DNA of 38,153 nucleotides from DASZYF01 sp035545535 (GCA_035545535.1 DASZYF010000110.1:1-38153); one strand, 5' to 3'; positions 18,025-29,073 are shown, counted from the stretch's first letter. Program-made: numbers and translations. The notes: generated by a model from the sequence alone, not told the origin.

Positions 18025-18524
18025 CGCCGCTCGCTCGCACCGCGGCCGGCCTGGCGCTGGCGACGTCGGTGGTGCTGCAGCTGAGCGTGGTCAACGACCT
18101 GCGCCTGCCGCTCGGCCCCCCGCAGCTCGTGCTCGTCACCGTCGCCGCGATCGCGCTGCTCGAAGGCCCGATGGCGGGATCGGTCACCGGGTTCAGCGCC
18201 GGGCTGCTGACCGACCTGCTGTCGGCGCACCCGGTCGGTCAGACCGCGCTGGTCATGACCGCGGTCGGCTACCTGCTGGGCCTCGCCTACACCGAGACCG
18301 ATCGCGGGCTCGCCGTGCCGATGCTCGCCGTCGCGGCCGGTTCCGCGGCGGCGCTGCTCGCCGGCGCGGTGGTGGCCGCGCTGGTGGGCGACAACGGCTA
18401 CACCGCCGCTTCTGCGCTCAAGGGAACGCTCGCGGCGGTCATCTACGATGTGCTCCTGATCCTCGTCGTGCTGCCCCCGATCCGCGGGTTGCTGCGGTGG
18501 ATGGCACCGGAGCGACGCCCGTGA
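18021..18524 (+). CDS. mreD: rod shape-determining protein MreD
   Basis: Small integral membrane partner of MreC. The product is 167 aa with about five hydrophobic segments, starting TAAGLALATSVVLQLSVV, then LVLVTVAAIALLEGPMAG, ALVMTAVGYLLGLAY, MLAVAAGSAAALLAGAVVAALVG and a C-terminal VIYDVLLILVVLPPI. Sequence conservation in MreD is low, so the call rests on size, topology and position between mreC and mrdA. The ATG overlaps the mreC stop, implying coupled translation. Confidence 0.92.
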   Translation: MTPLARTAAGLALATSVVLQLSVVNDLRLPLGPPQLVLVTVAAIALLEGPMAGSVTGFSAGLLTDLLSAHPVGQTALVMTAVGYLLGLAYTETDRGLAVPMLAVAAGSAAALLAGAVVAALVGDNGYTAASALKGTLAAVIYDVLLILVVLPPIRGLLRWMAPERRP

Positions 18525-18549
18525 CCGCGTCTGCGCGGAGGCCGTTCCT

Positions 18550-20940
18550 GTGAACGACAGCTCCCTCCGTCGCCTCTTCGTGCTGCGGGCGCTCGTCATC
18601 GGGCTCGTGCTCACGCTGCTCGGCCGCCTGTGGTTCCTGCAGGTCGTGTCGGGCAACAGCTACGCGAGCGCGGCCACCAGCAACACGACGCGCGTCGTCA
18701 TCGATCCCGCGACCCGGGGCTGGATCCTCGACGACGAAGGCGTGCCGCTCGTCGACAACGTCTCCGCCTACGTCGTCAGCATCGACCGAACCGTCATCCA
18801 GAAGCAGAAGGACGACGGCCGAGCCGAGCTGGCGCTGCTCGCACCGCTGGTGTCGAGCGGCGGGAAGAAGCTCACCGCGCAGGACCTCGCGGACAAGATC
18901 CGGCTCTGCGACTACGTGAAGATCAAGCCCCCGCGCGACGTGTGCTGGAAGGGCTCGCCCTACCAGCCGGTGCCGGTCGCGGAGTTCGCCAGCGCCTCCA
19001 CCGACCAGCAGCAGGCCACCGCGCTCGCCGTCATCACCGCGCACGCGGTCGACTTCCCCGGCGTCAGCGTGCAGCTGAAGGCGGTGCGCGACTACCCGGC
19101 CACCGACGACGGCGTGCTGCCCAACACCAAGCTCGCGGCACAGGCGCTGGGCTACACCGGCCCGATCACCCAGGACACCATCGACAAGGCGAAGCAGAAG
19201 GGCGACCCGCTCTACGCCGACCTGCCCGGCGACGCCACGATCGGCCAGGACGGGCTCGAGTACTACTACGACCGCATGCTGCGTGGGCAGAACGGCAACC
19301 GCACCGTGCAGGTCAACGCGCAGGGCGACGTGCAGGGGACGGTGTCGACGACGGCCCCGCGCAACGGTGACCACCTCGTGCTCAACCTCGACGGCAAGGT
19401 CCAGCGCGCCGCCGAGGAGGCCCTGCTCAAGGCGCGCACGGTGTACGCGCCGCAGGCGTTCCAGACGGCGACCAAGGGCACCGACCCGAACCCGCAGACC
19501 GGCGCCGCCGTGGTCATGACGATCGACGGCCGGGTGCTCGCGCTGGCCAACGCGCCGAGCTACGACCCGAGCGTCTTCCTCGACGGCATCAGCCAGCACG
19601 ACTTCGACCAGTTCCGGGCCGCCGGCGACAGCTCGCCGTTGCTGGACCGCGCGGCGACGGGTGAGTACGCGCCGGGTTCGACGTGGAAGGTCGTCACCGG
19701 CTCCGCGCTGCTCTCCAACGGGCTGGTCACCCAGGGCACCTACAAGCCGTGCCCGCCGCAGTTCACGGTCGGCAACCAGATCTTCAAGAACTTCGAGTCC
19801 GAGAGCTCGCCGGACGTGACGCTCTCGGGCGCTCTCATCGAGTCGTGCGACACGTTCTTCTACCCGTTCGGCTACGACCAGTGGCTGGCCGACGGGCAGT
19901 ACGGGCAGAGCAAGACCGGCAAGTCGCCGGGCGCCAAGGAGGTCTTCCCGAAGATGGCCCGCTCGTTCGGGTTCGGGAAGGGCACCGGCATCGACCTGCC
20001 CGGCGAGTCCCCGGGACTCATCGTCGACCGCGCCGAGCGTGCGGCGATCTGGCAGGCGAACAAGAAGGACTACTGCGCGGGTGCGAAGTCGGGCAAGCAC
20101 CCGGCGGGCAGCTACCTCCAGAAGCTCGACCAGGAGAACTGCACCGACGGCTGGCGCTACGGCGCCGGTGACCTCACGCAGTTCACCATCGGGCAGGGCT
20201 CGAACATCCTCGTCACGCCGCTGCAGCTGGCGCGCGCGTACGTCGCCCTGGCCAACGGCGGCACGCTCTACCAGCCGACGCTCGCCAAGGCGTTCGTGCG
20301 CCCCGACGGCACCGTCGACAAGACGATCCAGCCGACGGTGACGGGCAAGGTCCCGGTGTCCGGCGACAACCTTGCCTACATCCGCCAGGCGCTGTACGGC
20401 GTGACGCACGACGACCACGGCACCGCGAAGGGCGTGTTCGGCGACTACCCCATCCGCGTCGCCGGCAAGACCGGGACAGCCGAGACGCAGACCTTCAACG
20501 ACGCGGGCCAGGAGGTCGACCACTCGACGTCGTGGTTCGCCTCGTTCGCGCCGGCGGACGACCCCAAGTACGTGGTCGTCGTCGCGGTGCCGAAGTCCAA
20601 CCAGGGCGCGCTGGTCGCCGCCCCCGCCGTGCGCGACATCTACAACGCGATCTTCGGCGTGAAGGACGGGCACCTCGTGCCGCACACGGGCGCGTTCAAC
20701 GGCTCCGACAGCCGGCCGAAGCTGCTGCCGTGCTTCCGCTCCGACGGCCGGATCCAGAAGCCCGAGCGGGGCTGCAGCAAGGCGGACACCATCGCGCCGC
20801 AGGCGCCGCTGCAGCCGGCGCCGAGCGCGGTCCTCGAGTCGCCGTCGGCGGGCACGGGCACGGCGCTCGGCAGCGTGCTCGACGAGCCCGCGCTGCCGCC
20901 GGATCGGCGCGGCACCGGCAGCGGACGGTGGGCCTCATGA
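18550..20940 (+). CDS. mrdA: penicillin-binding protein 2, elongation transpeptidase
   Basis: Class B PBP that crosslinks peptidoglycan with RodA. The product is 796 aa. An N-terminal TM (LFVLRALVIGLVLTLLGRLWFL) is followed by a dimerisation domain and the transpeptidase domain. The active site has S377-TWK (SxxK), SCD at 432-434 (SxN/D position) and K640-TG. The C-terminal 70 residues are Pro/Ala-rich. At nearly 800 aa it is longer than E. coli PBP2 (633), with insertions around 90-170 and 490-560, as often seen in actinobacteria. The GTG start is set by GGAGG (18537-18541) 8 nt upstream. The stop overlaps rodA (ATGA). Confidence 0.96.
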   Translation: MNDSSLRRLFVLRALVIGLVLTLLGRLWFLQVVSGNSYASAATSNTTRVVIDPATRGWILDDEGVPLVDNVSAYVVSIDRTVIQKQKDDGRAELALLAPLVSSGGKKLTAQDLADKIRLCDYVKIKPPRDVCWKGSPYQPVPVAEFASASTDQQQATALAVITAHAVDFPGVSVQLKAVRDYPATDDGVLPNTKLAAQALGYTGPITQDTIDKAKQKGDPLYADLPGDATIGQDGLEYYYDRMLRGQNGNRTVQVNAQGDVQGTVSTTAPRNGDHLVLNLDGKVQRAAEEALLKARTVYAPQAFQTATKGTDPNPQTGAAVVMTIDGRVLALANAPSYDPSVFLDGISQHDFDQFRAAGDSSPLLDRAATGEYAPGSTWKVVTGSALLSNGLVTQGTYKPCPPQFTVGNQIFKNFESESSPDVTLSGALIESCDTFFYPFGYDQWLADGQYGQSKTGKSPGAKEVFPKMARSFGFGKGTGIDLPGESPGLIVDRAERAAIWQANKKDYCAGAKSGKHPAGSYLQKLDQENCTDGWRYGAGDLTQFTIGQGSNILVTPLQLARAYVALANGGTLYQPTLAKAFVRPDGTVDKTIQPTVTGKVPVSGDNLAYIRQALYGVTHDDHGTAKGVFGDYPIRVAGKTGTAETQTFNDAGQEVDHSTSWFASFAPADDPKYVVVVAVPKSNQGALVAAPAVRDIYNAIFGVKDGHLVPHTGAFNGSDSRPKLLPCFRSDGRIQKPERGCSKADTIAPQAPLQPAPSAVLESPSAGTGTALGSVLDEPALPPDRRGTGSGRWAS

Positions 20941-22169
20941 CCGACTGGACCGCCGGAGAGGGCATGGCGCCCCGTCACTCGCCGATCCGGCTCGGCCGGG
21001 CGGGTCGCCCGAGCCTTGCGTCCCGCGCGCTCCACCGCGACTCGCCGCTCCGCCGCATCGACTACGTCCTCGCCGTCGCGGTGCTCGTGCTCTGCGTTCT
21101 CGGCACCACGCTCGTCTACTACGCGACCAAGAACAAAGAGCTCGCGATCGGTGCTGACCCGCGCTACTTCCTGAAGCGCAACGTCCTCAACATCGGCATC
21201 GGCCTCGGGCTCGCGGTCATCTCCGCGTTCATCGACTACCGCGCGCTGCGCGCCTACGCGCCGATCGTCTACATCGTGTCGGTCATCGGCCTCATGGCGG
21301 TGCTCGTCATCGGCGTGACCATCAACGGCGCGCACTCGTGGATCCGCCTGCCCGGCGGCTTCGAGCAGCAGCCGAGCGAGTACGCGAAGGTCGCACTCGT
21401 CATCGGCAGCGCGATGATCCTGTCCGAACGTCGTGACGGGGAACGGGCGCCCCGCAGCTCCGACGTCCTGCTCGTGCTCGGGTTCGCCGCCATCCCGCTC
21501 GGGCTCATCATGCTGCAGCCCGACTTCGGCACGACGATGGTCTTCGTCTTCACGATCCTCGGCATGCTCGCGGTGAGCGGCGTCTCGTCGAAGTGGGTCG
21601 CGGGCCTCGTCGCCGCGGGTGTGCTGGCCGGCACGCTCATCCTCACGACGGGCGTGCTCGCCCCGTACCAGAAGGCGCGCCTCACGAGCTTCACGCAGGG
21701 CGACACCAAGGCGACCACGCAGGTCGCGCGCACGACGCTCTACAACGTCAACCAGGCGAAGACCGCCATCGGCAACGGCGGCCTCACCGGCCAGGGCCTC
21801 GGCCACGGCACGCAGACGAACAGCGGCTTCGTCCCCGAGCAGCAGACCGACTTCATCTTCACGACGGCCGGCGAGGAGCTCGGGTTCGTCGGCTCCGCCT
21901 TGCTCGTGCTGCTGCTCGGCACCATCCTGTGGCGCGGACTGCGCATCGCGCAGCGAGCCGAGGACATGTTCGGCGTCGTGCTCGCCGCCGGCATCGTGAC
22001 GTGGTTCGCGTTCCAGATGTTCGTCAACATCGGCATGACGCTCGGCATCATGCCGGTGACCGGGCTGCCGCTGCCGTTCATCTCCTACGGCGGCAGCTCG
22101 ATGATGGCCAACATGATGGCCATCGGGCTCTTGCAGAACGTCAACCTGCGCACCCGCACCACGCCTTAG
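20937..22169 (+). CDS. rodA: RodA, SEDS-family peptidoglycan glycosyltransferase
   Basis: Polymerises lipid II into glycan strands as partner of the PBP2 encoded just upstream. The product is 410 aa from the ATG at 20937, which overlaps the mrdA stop. About ten TM segments fit the SEDS fold. The conserved MLQPDFGT loop carries the catalytic-region aspartate D196, and the C-terminal PFISYGGSS motif is intact. The cytoplasmic N-terminus is extended by about 40 basic residues. The gene runs into a tandem-duplicated hairpin region at 22169-22244, facing the convergent deacetylase gene. Confidence 0.97.
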   Translation: MTDWTAGEGMAPRHSPIRLGRAGRPSLASRALHRDSPLRRIDYVLAVAVLVLCVLGTTLVYYATKNKELAIGADPRYFLKRNVLNIGIGLGLAVISAFIDYRALRAYAPIVYIVSVIGLMAVLVIGVTINGAHSWIRLPGGFEQQPSEYAKVALVIGSAMILSERRDGERAPRSSDVLLVLGFAAIPLGLIMLQPDFGTTMVFVFTILGMLAVSGVSSKWVAGLVAAGVLAGTLILTTGVLAPYQKARLTSFTQGDTKATTQVARTTLYNVNQAKTAIGNGGLTGQGLGHGTQTNSGFVPEQQTDFIFTTAGEELGFVGSALLVLLLGTILWRGLRIAQRAEDMFGVVLAAGIVTWFAFQMFVNIGMTLGIMPVTGLPLPFISYGGSSMMANMMAIGLLQNVNLRTRTTP

Positions 22170-22244
22170 GGCGCCGGGAGCTCGCGAGCGGGCCCGGTGC
22201 AGCTCAGGGCGCCGGGAGCTCGCGAGCGGGCCCGGTGCAGCTCA
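22169..22244. repeat. 38-bp tandem duplication, twin bidirectional terminator
   Basis: Two identical 38-bp copies (22169-22206 and 22207-22244) fill the whole gap between the convergent rodA and deacetylase stops. Each copy can fold: GCGCCGGG pairs with CCCGGTGC (one G-T wobble) around a 14-nt loop that contains the palindrome GCTCGCGAGC. The last three bases of copy 2 are the deacetylase stop codon. A further GGGCG follows copy 2, so the duplication probably arose by slippage at GGGCG. Confidence 0.85.
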
Positions 22245-23324
22245 GGGCGACGGCGACTCGGTCGGTGACGGAGGACTGCTCGACGACGGGGGCGGCTCGG
22301 ACGGCGGCTCGCTCGTGTGCGTGATGACGATCGAGGGCAGGCCGTGCGTGCTCGGGGTCGGGCTCGCGGAGCGGCTGGCCGAGTGCGACGGGGAGCGGCG
22401 CGGCGACGGCGACGCGCTCGCGCTGCGCCGTGGCGTGGGCGGCACGTACGCCGACGTCGGCGCGACGTAGGCGGGCGTCGGCAGCGCGCCGGTCTCCTCG
22501 TTGAGCGAGCCGTTGCCCGGCGGCGGGCTCGGCGGGCCGGCGTTCAGCAGCCGGTTGCTGGCGAACCGCTTCTCCAGGCTGCCGACCGTGAGGCCCTGCT
22601 GTTGCACCTGCTGCATGACGGCACCGAAGTCCTCGGCGAACGTGGTGCGGAAGTGCATGAGCACGATGTCGCCCGGCTCGAGCGGCCCGCCGTGCTGGGT
22701 GCGGATCACGCCGTCGTTCACGGTCGCGTCCCACATCACCACCGCGCGCATGCCGCACGCCTTCGCGGCCTCGAGAGTGGTCTGGTCGTAGGACCCGTAG
22801 GGCGGGCGGAACAGCACCGGCCGCCGGCCGAGCTGCAGCTTCGCCTCGTCGGCCTGGCCGCAGATCTCCCCGGTCTGGAACTCCAGGGACCGGCCGGCCA
22901 GGGCCGGGTGGTCGACGCTGTGGTCCTCGAGCAGCCCCCCGGTGGTGACGGCCGTCTTCCAGAAGGGGATGCCCTCGTCGAGCTGCACCTTCGGGATGAA
23001 GAACGACACCGGCCAGCTGTGGCGGCGCAGCAGCTGGAAGTCCTCCGGGTTGCGGACGGTGCCGTCGTCGATGCCGACGTAGATCTCGCGGCCCTGCGGC
23101 GGGAGGCTCGACCAGGCCGACACGGTTCCGTCCCACGCGATGCGGGGGCTCACCCGGCGCGACGGTGCGATCGGCAGCGCCTGGCCACCCCCGGCGAGCT
23201 GCGGCGCGGCCTCGGCGGCAGTGCGCGCCGGTGCGGGGGAGTGGGCTGCGTAGCCGGCGCCGAAGCCGACGCCCAGGCCGACCACGGCGGCGACCGTCGT
23301 GGCAAGGATGGCGCGACGCTGCAC
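22242..23324 (-). CDS. membrane-anchored polysaccharide deacetylase (CE4/NodB family)
   Basis: Likely removes acetyl groups from peptidoglycan or another wall glycan outside the membrane. The GTG at 23324 gives 360 aa and opens with a signal anchor (AILATTVAAVVGLGVGFGAGY). An ATG at 23402 is in frame but coincides with the start of the divergent gene, so I reject it. All NodB motifs are present: D86-D87 (IDDG), H135 and H139 (HSVDHP), RPPYG at 173-177, the VMWDATVND strand, and H224 (IVLMHF). After 260 comes a Pro/Ser/Thr/Arg low-complexity tail of about 100 residues, much like that of MreC. Its location beside rodA fits a role in wall modification. Confidence 0.85.
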   Translation of the reverse strand: MQRRAILATTVAAVVGLGVGFGAGYAAHSPAPARTAAEAAPQLAGGGQALPIAPSRRVSPRIAWDGTVSAWSSLPPQGREIYVGIDDGTVRNPEDFQLLRRHSWPVSFFIPKVQLDEGIPFWKTAVTTGGLLEDHSVDHPALAGRSLEFQTGEICGQADEAKLQLGRRPVLFRPPYGSYDQTTLEAAKACGMRAVVMWDATVNDGVIRTQHGGPLEPGDIVLMHFRTTFAEDFGAVMQQVQQQGLTVGSLEKRFASNRLLNAGPPSPPPGNGSLNEETGALPTPAYVAPTSAYVPPTPRRSASASPSPRRSPSHSASRSASPTPSTHGLPSIVITHTSEPPSEPPPSSSSPPSPTESPSP

Positions 23325-23387
23325 CTGTCCGATGATGACAGCGAGCGGCCGGTGGTCCGTGCGGTTCGGACCGGTGTCGGCGACTCT

Positions 23388-23393
23388 TATCCT
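23388..23393 (+). promoter_or_regulatory. -10 element of the radical SAM gene, leaderless start
   Basis: TATCCT ends 7 nt before the ATG at 23401, with no Shine-Dalgarno. It lies in a 76-nt divergent region shared with the deacetylase gene. Confidence 0.5.
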
Positions 23394-23400
23394 TGCGGGC

Positions 23401-25353
<1,953 letters not shown>

Positions 25354-25359
25354 GGCACC

Positions 25360-26070
25360 GTGCCCGCCAAGCGGCCCGAAGGGCCGCCCCCGCCCCCCGT
25401 CGTGCAGAAGCTGCGGGTGCGCTACGCGAAGCGCGACCGGCTGCGCTTCACCTCGCACCGCGACGTCGCGCGCGTGCTCGAACGCGCCGTCCGGCGCTCG
25501 GGCATCCCCATCGCGTTCAGCGCGGGCTTCACCCCGCACCCGAAGATCAGCTACGTCGGCGCCGCGCCCACCGGCGTGGCCAGCGAGGCCGAGTACGCCG
25601 AGATCGGCCTGGCCGCCGAGCGCGACCCGGCCGCCGTGCAGGCGGCGCTCGACGCCGCGCTGCCCCCGGGCATCGACATCGTCGCCGTGGCGCCGAGCGT
25701 GCCCGGCCAGGCGCTGGCCGACCTCGTCGACGGCTCGCACTGGCAGGTGCGGCTCGGCAGCCCCGACCACGCGGTCGACCCGGCGGTCGTGGCCGCGGCG
25801 GCCGAGGGCCTCTGGGCCGCCGCCGAGGCCGTCGTCGGCCGCAAGACCAAGGACGGGGTCCGCGACGTGGACGTGCGGGCCGCGCTGGTCCACCTCGCGG
25901 CGCACGGGGCCGGGTTCGAGGCCGTCCTCCGCCACACCACGCCCGCCGTCCGGCCCGAGGAGCTGCTCCTCGCGCTCCACCGGCACGGCCTGCCCGACGC
26001 CCCCGCGGTCGCCACCCGCCTCGCCCAGGGCCTGGTCACGCCGGACGGCACCCTCGCCGTCCCCCTCTGA
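25360..26070 (+). CDS. DUF2344 / TIGR03936 radical SAM-linked protein
   Basis: A 236-aa partner of the radical SAM protein. The N-terminus carries the family signature: RVRYAKRDRLRFTSHRDVAR followed by RSGIPIAFSAGFTPHPKISY. This resembles a nucleic-acid-binding fold, but its role is not established. The GTG at 25360 starts 6 nt after the radical SAM stop, so the two are one operon. In many bacteria the two domains are fused in one chain, which supports a direct complex. Confidence 0.92.
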   Translation: MPAKRPEGPPPPPVVQKLRVRYAKRDRLRFTSHRDVARVLERAVRRSGIPIAFSAGFTPHPKISYVGAAPTGVASEAEYAEIGLAAERDPAAVQAALDAALPPGIDIVAVAPSVPGQALADLVDGSHWQVRLGSPDHAVDPAVVAAAAEGLWAAAEAVVGRKTKDGVRDVDVRAALVHLAAHGAGFEAVLRHTTPAVRPEELLLALHRHGLPDAPAVATRLAQGLVTPDGTLAVPL

Positions 26071-26357
26071 CCGGCGCCCGACGTGGACGCCGGGTGTCGA
26101 GGGGGTTTCGGCTCGGCATATGCCAGACTGGGGGTGGTCCCGCGGCGCCGCGACGCCGGCCGCTCGACCCGACGACTTTCGGTAGTGCCCGCCAGGTGGC
26201 GGGTCCCGCGCCCGCCCCGGTGAGTGCGCAGGACCTGCCCCGGAGCACCACCGGCGCCCAGCCAGGGTGAGGGTCGGCGCACCCTCGGCGTCCAAGACCG
26301 TCCCGCGCAGATGCGCCGCACGACCGCAGGCAGCACCGCGGGCCGAGAGGCTTTCCG
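26071..26357 (+). promoter_or_regulatory. rne upstream region with structured leader
   Basis: A 287-nt gap without a gene. It contains a perfect 10-bp palindrome GGCATATGCC (26115-26124), which also supplies the most AT-rich, promoter-like spot. Downstream are two hairpins: CCCGCC/GGCGGG with loop AGGT (26188-26203) and GAGGGT/ACCCTC with a 6-nt loop (26269-26286). The rne ribosome binding site GAGAGG is at 26345-26350. The leader would be more than 200 nt, which fits possible autoregulation by RNase E as known in E. coli. That is an analogy only. Confidence 0.45.
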
Positions 26358-28955
26358 TTGACCGACACGACTGACACGACTGGCACGACCGACACCACCA
26401 GCACCACCGATCAGACCAGCACCGATCCGACCAGCACCGCGGACCGCGCGCCCGCATCCGCGCGGCCGCGCCGCCGCCGGGCCGCCGGCCGCGACACCGG
26501 CCCGCCGGCGCCGCTCCCGGCGGAACCCGAGCCCGACCCCGCGGACGCTGCTCCGGCGGCGGAGGCTGCGGACGACGACGCCGTCGAGGGGAGCGTCGAA
26601 GCGGCCGAGGACGACGACGAGGAGGACCTCGGGCCGGACGCCGAGGCCGGCGAGCTCGCCGTCGCCGACGACATCGAGCTCGAGGGCGAGCCCGAGGCGC
26701 GCACCCGCGCCCCGCGCTCCCGCCGCCGCGCCGCGACCACCGTCATGTTCCAGGCGCCCTCGCTCGCCCCCGCCGGCGCGCGGGCCGACGACGACGAGCA
26801 CGCCGAGGACGAGCTCCCCGAGGACGACAACGACGACGACACCGAGGCCACGGCCGAGGGCGAGGACGGCGAGAACCCGACCGCTGGGCCCCGCCGGCGC
26901 CGCCGTCGCGGCGGTCGCGGTCGCGGCCGTGGCGGCCGCCCGCAGGGCGCCGGCGAGGGCGACGACGACGCGGCTGACGGCGACGAGAGCGCCGATGCCG
27001 AGGCCTCCGACAAGCCCGCCGGCAAGGCCGCCGATGGCGACGCCGCCGCAGCGGCCGACGGCGCCGACGGCGCCGACGATGACCTCGAGCCCGACGACGA
27101 CGGCACGCCACGCTCCGGCTCCAGCAGCCGCCGCCGGCGGCGCCGCCGGCGCAGCCCCGGCTCGGGCGGCGAGGACGGCGGGGGCACCGACGACCCGCCC
27201 AACACCGTCACCCACGTGCGCGACGGCGTGCGCGGCGTCTCCGGCTCGACCCGCATCGAGGCCAAGCGTCAGCGCCGCCGCGACGGCCGCACCGAGTCGC
27301 GCCGCCGCGTCATCGTCACCGAGGCCGAGTTCCTCGCCCGTCGCGAGTCGGTCGAGCGCACGATGGTCGTGCGCCGCATCGGCGGCCGCACCCAGGTCGC
27401 GATGCTCGAGGACGGCATCCTCGTCGAGCACTACGTCACCCGCGCCGAGTCCACGTCCTACGCGGGCAACGTCTACCTCGGTCGCGTGCAGAACGTGCTG
27501 CCCGGCATGGAGGCCGCGTTCGTCGACATCGGCAAGGGCCGCAACGCCGTGCTCTACGCCGGCGAGGTCAGCTACGACACCAGCCTCACCGGTGGTGCGA
27601 AGGCGCCGCGCATCGAGCAGGCGCTGAAGAGCGGCCAGTCGGTCCTCGTGCAGGTCACCAAGGATCCGGTCGGCCACAAGGGCGCCCGCCTCACCAGCCA
27701 GGTCAGCCTCCCCGGCCGCTTCCTCGTCTACGTGCCGCAGGGCCCGATGACCGGCATCAGCCGCAAGCTGCCGGACACCGAGCGGTCGCGCCTCAAGGCG
27801 ATCCTCAAGAAGGTCGTCCCCGAGGACGCCGGCGTCATCATCCGCACCGCCGCCGAAGGCGCGTCGGAGGAGGACATCACCCGCGACGTCGAGCGGCTGC
27901 AGTCGCTCTGGACGAAGATCACCGCCAAGTCGCAGAAGGCGTCGCCGCCGGCGCTGCTGCACGGCGAGCCCGACCTCGTCGTCCGCGTCGTCCGCGACGT
28001 GTTCAACGAGGACATCAAGGAGCTCATCGTCTCCGGCGACGACGTCGCCACGGAGATCGAGGAGTACGTCGGCGACGTCGCGCCCGACCTGCTCGGCCGC
28101 GTGCGCCGCGAGCCCGGTGACGTGTTCGCGACCTACCGCATCGACGAGCAGCTCCGCAAGGCGCTCGAACGGAAGGTGCACCTGCCCAGCGGAGGTTCGC
28201 TGGTCATCGACCGCACCGAGGCGCTCACCGCGATCGACGTCAACACCGGCAAGTTCACCGGCAGCGGCGGCAACCTCGAGGAGACGGTCACCCGCAACAA
28301 CCTCGAGGCGGCGGAGGAGATCGCCCGCCAGCTGCGGCTGCGCGACATCGGCGGCATGGTGGTCATCGACTTCATCGACATGGTGCTCGAGAGCAACCGC
28401 GAGCTCGTGCTGCGTCGCCTCGTCGAGTGCCTCTCGCGGGACCGCACGAAGCACCAGGTCTCCGAGGTCACCTCGCTCGGCCTGGTCCAGCTGACCCGCA
28501 AGCGCGTGGGCCAGGGCCTGCTCGAGGCGTTCAGCGAGCCGTGCGCCCACTGCGGGGGTCGCGGCGTGCTGCTCCACCCCGAGGAGCTCGACCCGGGCAA
28601 GCCCAAGGCACCGTCGCCGGCCGCCGTGGCCCGCGCGGTCGCCAAGACCAAGGACCACCACGACGACGACCCGGCCGACGAGCCCGCCCCGCCGAAGTCC
28701 GGCAACCGGCGCCGGCGCAAGCCCTCCGGGCCGGCGGCCGAGACTGTTGCCGAGGTCGCGGCGGAGGAGCCGACGCCCCCCGCGGACGCGCCCGGGGACG
28801 CCGATGACGCCACCCCGCAGCCCGTGGTCGAGCCCGACGAGGCGCCCGCGGAGGTGAGCACCGAAGCCGAGGCTCAGGCCGGCACCGAGGTGGTCGCCGA
28901 CGCCGACGGCGAGGCTCCGGACGTGGCCGAGGAGTCGGAGCCGGTCGCCACCTGA
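26358..28955 (+). CDS. rne: ribonuclease E/G
   Basis: Endonuclease for mRNA decay and rRNA processing. The product is 865 aa with the actinobacterial arrangement: the catalytic core is central, between disordered arms. The start is TTG at 26358, with GAGAGG 7 nt upstream. Residues 1-330 are disordered: a TDT/TGT repeat, long Asp/Glu runs, and Arg-rich patches (RRRRRGGRGRGRGG). The core begins near 335, with an S1 domain at about 355-440. The catalytic Mg-binding aspartates are D627 (TAIDVNTGKF) and D671 (VVIDFIDM), and the zinc-link is C729-x2-C732 (CAHCGGRG), with a D-to-C spacing of 58 as in E. coli RNase E. The C-terminal 130 residues are again disordered and acidic. Confidence 0.95.
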   Translation: MTDTTDTTGTTDTTSTTDQTSTDPTSTADRAPASARPRRRRAAGRDTGPPAPLPAEPEPDPADAAPAAEAADDDAVEGSVEAAEDDDEEDLGPDAEAGELAVADDIELEGEPEARTRAPRSRRRAATTVMFQAPSLAPAGARADDDEHAEDELPEDDNDDDTEATAEGEDGENPTAGPRRRRRRGGRGRGRGGRPQGAGEGDDDAADGDESADAEASDKPAGKAADGDAAAAADGADGADDDLEPDDDGTPRSGSSSRRRRRRRRSPGSGGEDGGGTDDPPNTVTHVRDGVRGVSGSTRIEAKRQRRRDGRTESRRRVIVTEAEFLARRESVERTMVVRRIGGRTQVAMLEDGILVEHYVTRAESTSYAGNVYLGRVQNVLPGMEAAFVDIGKGRNAVLYAGEVSYDTSLTGGAKAPRIEQALKSGQSVLVQVTKDPVGHKGARLTSQVSLPGRFLVYVPQGPMTGISRKLPDTERSRLKAILKKVVPEDAGVIIRTAAEGASEEDITRDVERLQSLWTKITAKSQKASPPALLHGEPDLVVRVVRDVFNEDIKELIVSGDDVATEIEEYVGDVAPDLLGRVRREPGDVFATYRIDEQLRKALERKVHLPSGGSLVIDRTEALTAIDVNTGKFTGSGGNLEETVTRNNLEAAEEIARQLRLRDIGGMVVIDFIDMVLESNRELVLRRLVECLSRDRTKHQVSEVTSLGLVQLTRKRVGQGLLEAFSEPCAHCGGRGVLLHPEELDPGKPKAPSPAAVARAVAKTKDHHDDDPADEPAPPKSGNRRRRKPSGPAAETVAEVAAEEPTPPADAPGDADDATPQPVVEPDEAPAEVSTEAEAQAGTEVVADADGEAPDVAEESEPVAT

Positions 28956-28958
28956 GAC

Positions 28959-28979
28959 CCGGCCCGGCCGGCGGGCCGG
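28959..28979. terminator. intrinsic terminator between rne and rplU
   Basis: CCGGCCCG (28959-28966) and CGGGCCGG (28972-28979) make a perfect 8-bp stem with a 5-nt loop, 3 nt after the rne stop and directly before the rplU promoter. Confidence 0.65.
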
Positions 28980-28985
28980 ATCGGC

Positions 28986-28991
28986 TATGCT
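28986..28991 (+). promoter_or_regulatory. rplU -10 element
   Basis: TATGCT, a close match to the vegetative -10 hexamer, lies 82 nt before the rplU start, right after the rne terminator. No clear -35. The leader of about 75 nt could hold an L21 regulatory element, but I recognise no specific fold. Confidence 0.55.
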
Positions 28992-29073
28992 TGTCCGGTT
29001 GCGCCAGCGGCGCGACCACTGCCGCGCGCCCCTCTGGGAGCTGCGCGCGGCCCACGAACGAACGGAGCAAGTG

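Noticed and set aside
26361..26417. Thr/Asp repeat at the start of rne as a mobile or CRISPR-like repeat
   Set aside because: It is an in-frame coding repeat (TDT/TGT/TST) within the disordered N-terminal arm, with no spacers or regular unit beyond codon level.
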